A stretch of DNA of 7,495 nucleotides from CAVPGH01 sp046726955. Its GTDB lineage: Bacteria > Acidobacteriota > Vicinamibacteria > Fen-336. The notes below the pieces were generated by a model. That model saw only the letters and a program-made list of their open reading frames with translations, did not search any database and had not been told where the DNA came from. Positions 1 through 7,495 of the stretch are shown here, piece after piece (the stretch's first letter is position 1; each line of letters opens with the position of its first letter). Position numbers and translations under genes: made by a program. The stretch covers positions 1-7,495 of the forward strand of contig JBKPBQ010000295.1 in assembly GCA_046726955.1 (NCBI GenBank), written 5' to 3'.

Positions 1-464
1 TCGAAGGGCAGCGCGATCAGCGCGACGTCGAGGCCGCCCGCGCGCAGCCGCTCCAGCAGGCGCTCCGTGAGGTCCTCGCGCAGGTAGAGCTTCAGCTCCC
101 CGTGCGCGCGCCGCAGTGCCGGAAGCACGCTCGGCAGGAGGTAGGGCGCGATCGTGGGGATGGCGCCGAGGCGCAGCGGCCCGGACAAGGGGCGCGTCGC
201 GGAGGCGGCCGCCTCTGCGAGGTCCCTCGCCGCGGCCAGGAGCTCGCGGGCACGCGCGACGACATCCTCGCCCACCGCGGTGAGCCGCACGTGGCGCCGG
301 TCGCGCTCGACGAGCTGGACGCCCAGCACGGTCTCGAGCTCCTTGGTCCCGGCGGACAGCGTGGACTGGGTGACGAACTGCGCCTCGGCGGCGACCCGGA
401 AGTTCAGGCGTTCGGACAGCTCGACCAGGTAGGCGAGCTGGCGCAGGGTGGGGAGGGTGGGCAT
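1..464 (-). CDS. oxyR: OxyR-like LysR-family peroxide-responsive regulator (partial, N-terminal 154 residues)
   Basis: This is a LysR-type transcriptional activator. By family knowledge OxyR senses H2O2 through a cysteine pair and activates catalase genes. The visible part has the N-terminal winged helix-turn-helix (about residues 1-65, with RQLAYLVELSE and then VAAEAQFVTQSTLSA), followed by the linker helix. It then enters the effector domain with LGAIPTIAPYLLP, which closely matches the corresponding OxyR segment (IPTVGPYLLP in E. coli). The redox cysteines would lie beyond the window edge, so redox sensing cannot be confirmed; the visible part has no Cys. I chose the ATG at 464 because GAGG lies six bases upstream; an ATG at 476 would add four residues but overlaps that Shine-Dalgarno. 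The gene is divergent from katG, the usual OxyR target, which supports the call. Another LysR paralogue is the main alternative. Confidence 0.86.
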   Translation of the reverse strand, partial: MPTLPTLRQLAYLVELSERLNFRVAAEAQFVTQSTLSAGTKELETVLGVQLVERDRRHVRLTAVGEDVVARARELLAAARDLAEAAASATRPLSGPLRLGAIPTIAPYLLPSVLPALRRAHGELKLYLREDLTERLLERLRAGGLDVALIALPF

Positions 465-478
465 CCCGGGCCTCATCG

Positions 479-540
479 ATAGATTCGATCATTGTAACCA
501 AGATTAATCGTTGGACCGTTCAGGACGCTTGGCGGATACT
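479..540 (+). promoter_or_regulatory. Candidate OxyR operator and katG promoter in the oxyR-katG gap
   Basis: The gap between the divergent genes is AT-rich relative to its flanks. ATAG at 479-482, seven bases, then CATT at 490-493 fits half of the OxyR pattern (ATAG-N7-CTAT), including the internal T and A positions. The next two tetramers at the same spacing (501-504 AGAT, 512-515 TGGA) fit poorly. A plausible katG promoter follows: TTGGAC at 511-516 and GATACT at 535-540, 18 bases apart. The operator would abut the -35, as expected for an OxyR-activated promoter, and the site also covers the oxyR 5' region, which would allow autoregulation. Both elements are degenerate matches read by eye. 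Confidence 0.4.
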
Positions 541-608
541 GACGGTTCGACATCAGGCACTGAGGACGAAGACCGCCAACCGAAGGCCAAGTAAAGAGGA
601 GAAGGATC

Positions 609-2858
<2,250 letters not shown>

Positions 2859-2875
2859 CTCGCTCCCGTACTGCT

Positions 2876-2906
2876 GCGCGGGCGACCCGCGGAGGGTCGC
2901 CCGCGC
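2876..2906. terminator. Perfect 13-bp hairpin between convergent genes
   Basis: Bases 2876-2888 and 2894-2906 are exact inverted repeats with a 5-base loop, 17 bases after the katG stop. No T-run follows on either strand, so it is not a textbook intrinsic terminator. In very high-GC genomes such U-less hairpins often serve as terminators or mRNA stabilisers. It sits between convergent katG and the leftward chimera ending at 2954, so it could act on both transcripts. The rest of 2859-2953 shows nothing else. Confidence 0.6.
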
Positions 2907-2953
2907 GCCATCGGGCGTGACATCCCTCGAGCGTCCGAAAGGGCGGTCGTGTC

Positions 2954-3520
2954 TCAGTTCGGCAGCGAAAGGTCGAACGCCGCGGCCAGGCCGTCGGCAA
3001 CGGCCAGTCCGGACAGCGTGGGCACCAACCACCGGCCGTCCTCCGGGTCGGCGCGCACGACGATGCGGCTCTCGTCCACGAGGCGAGCGACCAGGGGGTC
3101 GTTCGCGGTCAGCAGGTCGACAGCGTAGCGCGCCCTGAAGCCGTCGAGGTCGATCCCGGCCGTGGTGCGCAGGCCGAGAAGCAGCGCCTCCGCCGCCAGC
3201 GCCTTCGGACCCAGGAGCTCCTGCGCCTCGATCGGACGCTCACCCGCGGCGAGTCCTCTCTCCCAGCGCAACGTGCCGCGCTCGTTCCACCAACGGCGGG
3301 CCGGCGCTGACGCGTCCGCGAAGCGGACCGTCGAAGAAGAGCGAGGAGGGGCTTCGCCCCGACGAGCGAAAGTTGCGTCCGGAACGGCGAGCGAGTGCGC
3401 CGATGGGCCGAGAAACTCCCGGTCTTCCACCGCCCCGCAGCGCTGGATGAGGCGGTCGGCCAGCGTCGACTTGCCGTGGTCGATGTGGGCGATGATGCAG
3501 AAGTTGCGGATGTGGTCCAT
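2954..3520 (-). CDS. In-frame chimera: LepA N-terminus (36 residues) joined to HemW C-terminal region; probably non-functional
   Basis: The uninterrupted 188-codon frame joins two unrelated proteins. Residues 1-36 are the start of elongation factor 4/LepA: MDHIRNFCIIAHIDHGKST, with the G1 P-loop at about 11-19, then LADRLIQRCGAVEDREF. From residue 37 it reads LGPSAHS, and after an insertion (residues 44-74) continues RRWWNERG, ALLLGLRTTAGIDL and a winged-helix-like tail, which is the C-terminal part of the HemW/HemN-like radical SAM haem chaperone. LepA's G2-G5 motifs and all later domains are missing. So is HemW's catalytic core, including the CxxxCxxC iron-sulphur motif. The start is ATG at 3520 with AGGGGAG just upstream; a further upstream ATG at 3601 would overlap the phosphatase gene. 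In many bacteria lepA directly precedes hemW, so a single in-frame deletion explains the product. It follows the phosphatase stop by 40 bases and may be co-transcribed. An assembly join is the alternative. Confidence 0.8.
   Translation of the reverse strand: MDHIRNFCIIAHIDHGKSTLADRLIQRCGAVEDREFLGPSAHSLAVPDATFARRGEAPPRSSSTVRFADASAPARRWWNERGTLRWERGLAAGERPIEAQELLGPKALAAEALLLGLRTTAGIDLDGFRARYAVDLLTANDPLVARLVDESRIVVRADPEDGRWLVPTLSGLAVADGLAAAFDLSLPN
3312..3381. repeat. 63-bp hairpin-rich element inserted in the HemW part, flanked by a 7-bp direct repeat
   Basis: GCGTCCG occurs at 3312-3318 and again at 3375-3381, a 63-base period (21 codons, so in frame). Between them lie two perfect hairpins: GTCCGC-GAA-GCGGAC at 3314-3328 and GGGGC-TTC-GCCCC at 3348-3360. 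Conceptually removing 63 bases gives LAVPDASAPARRWWNERG, the short GPSAHS-to-RWWN spacing expected of HemW. With them the protein gains a low-complexity, Arg/Ser/Pro-rich stretch bounded by a repeated Asp-Ala. The pattern suggests insertion of a small palindromic element with target duplication, like intragenic palindromic elements known from Rickettsia. Whether it is repeated elsewhere in the genome cannot be seen here. Confidence 0.55.
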
Positions 3521-3560
3521 TGCTCCCCTGAGGCTTCGTTCCAACCAGGCGCTGGGGCGT

Positions 3561-4736
3561 TCACGGCCGGCCAAGAGAAGCCGCGTCAGATCGTGAAGCA
3601 TGGTGCCATCTCATCAACAGTAAGCTTTGATCGTCGGTCTGCTTGCCGAACTGTCGCGCCTCGGTGAGCAGGGCTTCACAGATGACCTTCAAGGGTTGAG
3701 CGGCACGCTCTGTGATCAGGCGCTTGATCCTCTCGAGACCATATTCCTCTCCGCGCTCGTCCATGACTTCCGTCAGCCCGTCCGTCAAGAGAACGGCGAT
3801 GTCACCGCCTGAGCATTCGGCTCGGGAACTCGTGAACTCCCGCGCTTCGAAGATTCCAAGAGGCGGATTTGGCGTAGAGAGTTCGCTCACCGACCCGGTA
3901 GCGCGACGGAAGTGCAATATCGGCAGGTGACCTGCCGTCGCGAAGTTGAAGTCATCGGCCGTTCCCGACGTGAGGAAGGCGAAAGTGACGAACGTATTGT
4001 CCCCAGCCTTCAATTCCGAGATGACGCGATTCAAGTCTTCGAGGAGGACGCGCGGTGCGGCCGAAGGGATGAGGCGCATGCGCGCCGCGCTCTTCACCAT
4101 CGCCATCATGATGCCCGACGGCACGCCGTGACCGGAAACATCGGCCAGATAGCCGATCCACTTGTTGCCGTCCTGCACGAGATCGACCAGGTCCCCACCC
4201 ATTTCACCGCTGGGAACCGACAGCCCATAGAATTCGAGACGCGGCGTGGACGCCGTGATCGGCGGAACCAGGCGACGGTGAATGTCGTGGGCAAGCTCCA
4301 TTTCCGTCTGGACGCGGACATAACGTTGACCTTCGTTTCGGATGAATCGCACGAAGAAAACGTAGCCAAGTACGATGTTGACAAGGCACCCGATCAGGTC
4401 AACCCCGGCGGCCGTGCTCGCGACCCGAGCCCAATCCACGGCAAGCGATCCCAGATGTGGCGGGACCACGATTGCCAGGACCACGTGCAGAGCCACAAGC
4501 GCCGGTATGAGCCTGGGCGCGAGCATGAAGCACATGCCGTACGCAATGCCTATCGCCCCGCCCGTGAGGACCAGGAAGAGTATGTGCGCGGTCCGGCCGG
4601 GCGTCGGATTGGCCAGGTCGAGGAGGAAGCCGACGCCGGAGAACGTGAAGAACACGGCTTGCAGGAACTGCCACCTCGCTCGCCGCGGGAGGGCATCCCA
4701 AGGCCTTCTCGAGCGTGCGAAGGAAGTAAAGGGCAT
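3561..4736 (-). CDS. Membrane-anchored PP2C/SpoIIE-family (RsbU-type) serine phosphatase
   Basis: A 391-residue protein with about four predicted membrane segments (roughly 24-41, 50-72, 75-92 and 108-131). A signalling helix follows, with MELAHDIHRRLVPP at about 146-159, the usual linker before RsbU-type domains, and then a PP2C-like phosphatase domain to about residue 376. The metal-binding acidic residues are all present: Asp182 and Asp185 in MGGDLVDLV, Asp199 in ADVSGHGVPSG, Asp319 in LLTDGLTEV and Asp368/369 in DDQSLLLM; ATAGHLP is also present. The domain is therefore probably active. Such enzymes dephosphorylate anti-anti-sigma-type STAS proteins in partner-switching pathways. No STAS protein or anti-sigma kinase is in the window, so target and signal are unknown. 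The start is ATG at 4736 and lacks a clear ribosome site; TATCAT (4746-4751) just upstream could make the message nearly leaderless. Base composition is lower than its neighbours (58% and 45% GC in two 60-base samples), suggesting separate origin. Confidence 0.9.
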   Translation of the reverse strand: MPFTSFARSRRPWDALPRRARWQFLQAVFFTFSGVGFLLDLANPTPGRTAHILFLVLTGGAIGIAYGMCFMLAPRLIPALVALHVVLAIVVPPHLGSLAVDWARVASTAAGVDLIGCLVNIVLGYVFFVRFIRNEGQRYVRVQTEMELAHDIHRRLVPPITASTPRLEFYGLSVPSGEMGGDLVDLVQDGNKWIGYLADVSGHGVPSGIMMAMVKSAARMRLIPSAAPRVLLEDLNRVISELKAGDNTFVTFAFLTSGTADDFNFATAGHLPILHFRRATGSVSELSTPNPPLGIFEAREFTSSRAECSGGDIAVLLTDGLTEVMDERGEEYGLERIKRLITERAAQPLKVICEALLTEARQFGKQTDDQSLLLMRWHHASRSDAASLGRP

Positions 4737-4820
4737 GGCGCCGAAATGATAGAGGACCGGCGCGCCGAGGAACAGCCTAGTGGCGAGCAGCCGCCAGGAG
4801 GGCTCGGCGGCGCATGGCTC

Positions 4821-5425
4821 TCATTGGCCACCGCCAGTGGCGTCTTCCGGAATTCCGGCCGTGAACCATGAGTAGTAGGGATTCGACCTGTCCTCGGCGA
4901 GCACTTTGCCCATGGCCTCGGCCCCTCGCCTTCGGTCTCCGGCATAGGCGTCGAGACTCGCCTGGTAGAACTCCATGAGGCGGCGCCCCTCGGCGGAGAT
5001 TTCGGCGGTGAGCCGTGCGCCGGCGTTCGCAACCGGCGGGGCCGTCGTCCCCGTCGCCAGGACGCGTGGTAACACGCGGGAGAATTCACCGTCCCGGACC
5101 CAGGCGGCGTACTCGATCCGCGGACGGTCGTCGGTCGTGGAGAGCGCGTCGTGCGGACGTTCAGGAAGCTCCGGACGAGCGAGCGCGTGTCCTCGTCATT
5201 CTGGGTCGACAGAGGCAGCCATTGGGCCAGGAGTCCGTCGGGGTTCAAGCGCCGGCGGGCGAGCGCGTAGAAGTCGCGGGCGTAGAGGTTGACGACATTC
5301 GCGGCAGGAGGGGGCGGCGGCTCGAGGGTGATGAGGTCATAGCGAAAGGCACCGCGCAGAAGCCCGCGGCGGCCATCGGCCAGGCGCAGGGTCACTCGCG
5401 GAGACCAGACCGTACCCCTCGGTAC
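4821..5425 (-). pseudogene. Remnant of a spermidine-synthase-like gene (5' truncated, internal deletion, frameshift)
   Basis: Two reading frames together recall the C-terminal half of the long bacterial spermidine-synthase-like proteins. The first frame (about 5425 down to 5150) reads PRVTLRLADGR, RYDLITLEPPPPP, VVNLYARDFYALARRR, GLLAQWLPLSTQ and SLVRSFLNV, then loses similarity. The second frame (about 5150 down to the TGA at 4821) resumes with STTDDRPRIEYAAWVR and GEFSRVLPRVL, and ends PYYSWFTAGIPEDATGGGQ. In relatives, as I recall them, several dozen residues lie between SFL-V and TDDRPRIEY; here they are missing and the frame changes. The N-terminal part, with most of the SAM-binding Rossmann fold, is also absent: similarity fades near 5425, and a terminator-like hairpin and the next gene lie beyond. 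No complete product can be made. The limits are approximate. A single sequencing indel cannot explain both losses. Confidence 0.7.
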
Positions 5426-5483
5426 GAACGAGGCCGGCCGACGCAGCGACTCGAGCGCGCGTCGGTCGGCCGGTCGGCTCGTT
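5411..5483 (-). terminator. Two tandem hairpins after the DUF4136-like gene
   Basis: Bases 5427-5444 pair imperfectly with 5459-5483: the outer AACGAG/CTCGTT, the inner GCCGGCC-type core and GACGC/GCGTC all match, with small bulges. A second perfect hairpin, CGTACC-CCTC-GGTACG, occupies 5411-5426. Both lie within 85 bases downstream of the leftward DUF4136-like stop at 5494, as expected for its terminator. No T-run is seen. The smaller hairpin overlaps the 5' end of the spermidine-synthase-like remnant, so it may be chance coding structure. Confidence 0.5.
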
Positions 5484-5493
5484 CCGCGGAGGC

Positions 5494-6033
5494 CTACTTC
5501 TTGCCCGAGCCAGGGGGGAAGTCTTTGAACATCTTGTCCGAGGCCTTCGCCAGCTTCTTCTGGTTCTTCTCCGGCTTGTCGGAGACCTCGTCCGACGCCG
5601 TGCCCCGGAAGCGGAGCTCCTTCGACTTGGCGTCGAAGATGTCCACGACCAGCGTCCCCACGGTGTACTCGCTGACGGTGGTGCTCGACGAGCCCATTCC
5701 GCCCATACCGCGCCAGCCGTAACCGCCGTAGCCACCGCTGTAGAAGGTGTTGAGGTCCTTCTTCACCTCGGTCGCGCCGTGCAGCACGACGATCGCGTCG
5801 GCAGTGGCCTCGTCGGCCCTCGTCCAGCCCTTCTCGGTCAGCGCCTGCTCGATCTCCGCGACGACCCTCTTCTCGCTGAGGGGGTTGCCCCAGGAAGTCC
5901 CGATCTTGACGGCGAAGGTCTTGATCGCCGAGAAGTTGGCATCCTTGTCGAAGTCCACCTTGACTTCCTGGGCGAGGGCCACGGCACCGATCAACGTGAA
6001 CGCTGCGGCAACGGCGAGTGTCTGCTTCTTCAT
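5494..6033 (-). CDS. Exported DUF4136-like protein with glycine-rich segment
   Basis: A 179-residue protein of unknown function. The N-terminus MKKQTLAVAAAFTLIGAVALA-Q is a good Sec signal peptide with probable signal peptidase I cleavage after Ala21. There is no lipobox cysteine, so a soluble periplasmic or secreted form is likely. The mature part starts VKVDFDKDANFSAIKTFAV, has SEKRVVAEIEQALTEKGW and ADAIVVLHG, and later TLVVDIFDAKSKELRFRGTASDEV. This layout (Asp-Phe-Asp start, Lys-Thr-Phe/Tyr strand, I-x-x-x-L-x-x-K-G helix, V-D-hydrophobic-D) is that of the DUF4136 domain. Residues 100-114 are a Gly/Tyr-rich loop. I preferred ATG 6033 because it gives a compact signal peptide after a purine-rich stretch; ATG 6057 would add MDKKEDEN. 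It is monocistronic by appearance, with hairpins after it and a divergent ABC-F gene upstream. No partner is evident. Confidence 0.85.
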   Translation of the reverse strand: MKKQTLAVAAAFTLIGAVALAQEVKVDFDKDANFSAIKTFAVKIGTSWGNPLSEKRVVAEIEQALTEKGWTRADEATADAIVVLHGATEVKKDLNTFYSGGYGGYGWRGMGGMGSSSTTVSEYTVGTLVVDIFDAKSKELRFRGTASDEVSDKPEKNQKKLAKASDKMFKDFPPGSGKK

Positions 6034-6145
6034 GTTTTCATCTTCTTTCTTGTCCATGGGACCAGGCCTCGAGCCCAGGAATCGTGACGTCAGCAGTGTG
6101 GGCTCAGGAGCGAGGAGAAGACCAATACGTTCTTGACCCGAGACC

Positions 6146-6163
6146 CATAGGCCCGGGCCTATG
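6146..6163. promoter_or_regulatory. 18-bp perfect palindrome in the divergent DUF4136/ABC-F gap (possible operator)
   Basis: CATAGGCCCGGGCCTATG is an exact inverted repeat with no loop, about halfway between the two divergent starts (6033 and 6278). TTGACC at 6133-6138 lies just upstream on the plus strand, and TATGCA at 6160-6165 is a weak -10 candidate about 21 bases further, longer than ideal. The palindrome would cover this promoter, so a dimeric repressor site is possible. No regulator gene is next to it. The rest of the 244-base gap holds an 8-bp palindrome TGACGTCA (6085-6092) and the mini-ORF before the ABC-F gene; I see no other gene. Confidence 0.4.
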
Positions 6164-6235
6164 CACGCAGAAGTGGACGGGCCGAGGTCGGCCCGAAGGC
6201 GCGGGCGACCGGCGTGCTACCCTTGATCGTTTGCC

Positions 6236-6274
6236 ATGATCTCCTTCTCGCGCCTCAGCAAGGTCCACGCCTAA
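6236..6274 (+). other. 12-codon mini-ORF (MISFSRLSKVHA) directly before the ABC-F gene
   Basis: ATG at 6236 to TAA at 6272-6274, in the same frame as the ABC-F gene and separated from its ATG by one codon. The peptide resembles the beginning of typical ABC-F proteins (hydrophobic-Ser-hydrophobic-x-x-hydrophobic-Ser-Lys), and the ABC-F product itself begins with a second version of the same strand (LLLSCQDLAKAFG). It may be the 5' scrap of a lost or earlier start region, or a leader peptide coupling translation to the gene. There is no clear ribosome site before it. It may also be chance. Confidence 0.35.
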
Positions 6275-6277
6275 CCC

Positions 6278-7495
6278 ATGCCCGAGCTGCTCCTCTCCTG
6301 TCAGGACCTCGCCAAGGCCTTCGGCGCGGCCCCGCTCTTCGAAGGGCTCTCGTTCGGCCTCTTCGAAGGGGACCACGTGGGGCTCGTGGGGCCCAACGGC
6401 TCCGGGAAGTCGACGCTGCTGAAGATCCTGGCCGGGCTGGAGCCGCCGTCCGGGGGAACGCGCGCCGCGCGCAAGCGTCTCCGCATTGGGTACGTGCCCC
6501 AGGATCCGGCCTTCACCCCCGAGAGCACGGTCCTCTCGGTCCTTCTCGAGGCGGTCCGCGACCTGGGACTCGACGAGCACGAGGCCGAGGGACGGGTCGC
6601 GGTGGGGGCGGGCCGGGCCGGCTTCCCGGACGTCGCGCAGCGGACGGCCACCCTCTCCGGAGGATGGAGAAAGCGCCTCGCGATCGCGCGCGAGCTGGTG
6701 CGGGGGCCCGAGCTGCTGCTCCTCGACGAGCCCACGAATCACCTCGACGTCGAGGGCATCCTGTGGCTCGAGGCGCTCTTGCCGCGCGAGCCCGAAGCCT
6801 TCGTGGCGGTGAGCCACGACCGGTACTTCCTCGAGTCCGTGGCCGGCCGCATGATCGAGCTGAACCGCGCGTTCGCGGATGGGCGGCTCGACGTCCAGGG
6901 CCGCTACAGCCGCTTCCTGGAGAAGAAGGACGAGCTCCTGGCCGGCCAGGCCGCCTACCAGGATTCGCTGCGCAACCGCGTGCGCGGCGAGCTGGAATGG
7001 CTGTCGCGCAAGGCCAAGGCCCGCACCCGCAAGGCCCAGGCGCGCATCGACGAGGCGGGCCGGCTCCAGGCCGAGCTCGCCGACCTGGACAGCCGATCGC
7101 GCACGGGCTCGGTGGCCATCGACTTCGCAGGCACCGAGCGCAAGACGCGGCGCCTGGTGGTGGCCGAGGGCCTCTCGAAGGGCTTCGGCGGGCGGGAGGT
7201 CGTGCGGGGCCTCGACCTCGTCCTGTCTCCCGGCCTTCGCCTGGGACTGCTGGGAGCGAACGGCAGCGGCAAGACGACGCTGCTGCGCCTCCTCGCCGGG
7301 CTCGAGCCCCCCGACACGGGAACGGTCACCCACGCCCCGAACCTCCGCGTGGTGACCTTCGACCAGCACCGCGCGCGGCTCGACCCCGACGTCTCGCTCA
7401 AGCGCACCCTTGCCCCCCACGGAGACTCCGTCGTGTCCGAGGGGCGGTCGATCCACGTCGCGGGCTGGGCCAAGCGCTTCCTCTTCCGCTCGGAG
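6278..7495 (+). CDS. uup: Uup-like ABC-F family ATPase (partial, N-terminal 406 residues)
   Basis: A soluble, duplicated ABC ATPase without membrane segments. ABC-F proteins act at the ribosome, and Uup is linked to ribosome function and to suppression of transposon precise excision. The first ATPase domain has Walker A GPNGSGKST (38-46), signature LSGGW (126-130), Walker B LLLLDEPTNHLD with Asp150/Glu151, and the switch His180 in VSHDRYF. The charged inter-domain linker (about 207-280; EKKDELL, WLSRKAKARTRKAQAR) is the tRNA-contacting arm region. The second domain starts with Walker A GANGSGKTT (326-334). The stretch VVTFDQHRARLDPDVSLKRTLA and then HVAGWAKRFLF matches Uup rather than EttA. 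The second signature, Walker B and any C-terminal coiled coil lie beyond the window. The start is ATG 6278: an in-frame TAA lies one codon upstream, so no longer start is possible. The ribosome site is weak. Other ABC-F subfamilies are the alternative. Confidence 0.9.
   Translation, partial: MPELLLSCQDLAKAFGAAPLFEGLSFGLFEGDHVGLVGPNGSGKSTLLKILAGLEPPSGGTRAARKRLRIGYVPQDPAFTPESTVLSVLLEAVRDLGLDEHEAEGRVAVGAGRAGFPDVAQRTATLSGGWRKRLAIARELVRGPELLLLDEPTNHLDVEGILWLEALLPREPEAFVAVSHDRYFLESVAGRMIELNRAFADGRLDVQGRYSRFLEKKDELLAGQAAYQDSLRNRVRGELEWLSRKAKARTRKAQARIDEAGRLQAELADLDSRSRTGSVAIDFAGTERKTRRLVVAEGLSKGFGGREVVRGLDLVLSPGLRLGLLGANGSGKTTLLRLLAGLEPPDTGTVTHAPNLRVVTFDQHRARLDPDVSLKRTLAPHGDSVVSEGRSIHVAGWAKRFLFRSE

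Noticed and set aside
3521..3601. 27-residue N-terminal extension of the LepA-HemW frame starting at 3601
   Set aside because: It overlaps the phosphatase end, does not resemble LepA, and the ATG at 3520 has a good ribosome site and matches the family start.
3912..4871. 319-codon plus-strand frame opposite the phosphatase
   Set aside because: It is highly charged with no domain, and is antisense to conserved PP2C motifs.
4550..5395. Single 281-codon minus-strand CDS beginning at the GTG near 5395
   Set aside because: Only its first part resembles the spermidine-synthase-like family. After about 5150 it leaves the homologous frame, becomes low-complexity and overruns the phosphatase start, so it is described as part of a pseudogene.
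5427..5483. Possible attachment site or mobile-element end from the long inverted repeat
   Set aside because: It lies directly after the DUF4136-like stop, with no integrase, transposase or target duplication visible; a terminator is the simpler reading.
6104..7456. 450-codon minus-strand frame opposite the ABC-F gene
   Set aside because: It is the antisense shadow of clear Walker A, signature and Walker B codons on the plus strand; the predicted protein has no motif of its own.

Overview
The window is high-GC bacterial DNA. 60-base samples I counted by hand gave 70% GC inside katG and 80% inside the ABC-F gene. It comes from a catalase-peroxidase/OxyR-bearing Gram-negative-like lineage. The DUF4136-type exported protein and the spermidine-synthase-like remnant would fit an Acidobacteriota- or Myxococcota-like organism, but nothing here fixes the taxon, so treat that as a weak guess. 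There are no tRNA or rRNA genes, no CRISPR array and no transposase.

Left part (1-2906): an OxyR-like LysR regulator, cut by the window edge, is transcribed leftward and diverges from katG, a complete bifunctional catalase-peroxidase. The 144-bp gap between them is AT-rich for this DNA and holds a candidate OxyR site next to a plausible katG promoter. This is a classic peroxide-defence pair: the regulator senses H2O2 and KatG removes it. A perfect 13-bp hairpin closes katG and separates it from the leftward block that follows.

Middle part (2954-5483, all leftward): this block looks rearranged. Read in transcription order it has (a) a 5'-truncated, internally deleted and frameshifted remnant of a spermidine-synthase-like gene; (b) an intact membrane-anchored PP2C/SpoIIE (RsbU-type) phosphatase of visibly lower GC; and (c) an in-frame chimera joining the first 36 residues of the GTPase LepA (EF-4) to the C-terminal part of HemW. 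The HemW part also carries a 63-bp hairpin-rich insertion flanked by a 7-bp direct repeat. The normal gene order lepA-hemW means that one deletion could have made the chimera.

Right part (5494-7495): an exported DUF4136-like protein runs leftward with a strong hairpin terminator. It diverges from a Uup-like ABC-F ATPase that runs off the right edge. Their 244-bp gap contains an 18-bp perfect palindrome and, directly before the ABC-F start, a 12-codon in-frame mini-ORF whose peptide looks like the start of an ABC-F protein.

The most notable material is the cluster of gene-fusion and deletion scars and the palindromic element inside hemW. I see no convincing complete, undescribed multi-gene system. 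The scars could be real genome decay or assembly chimeras; raw read coverage across the junctions would decide.
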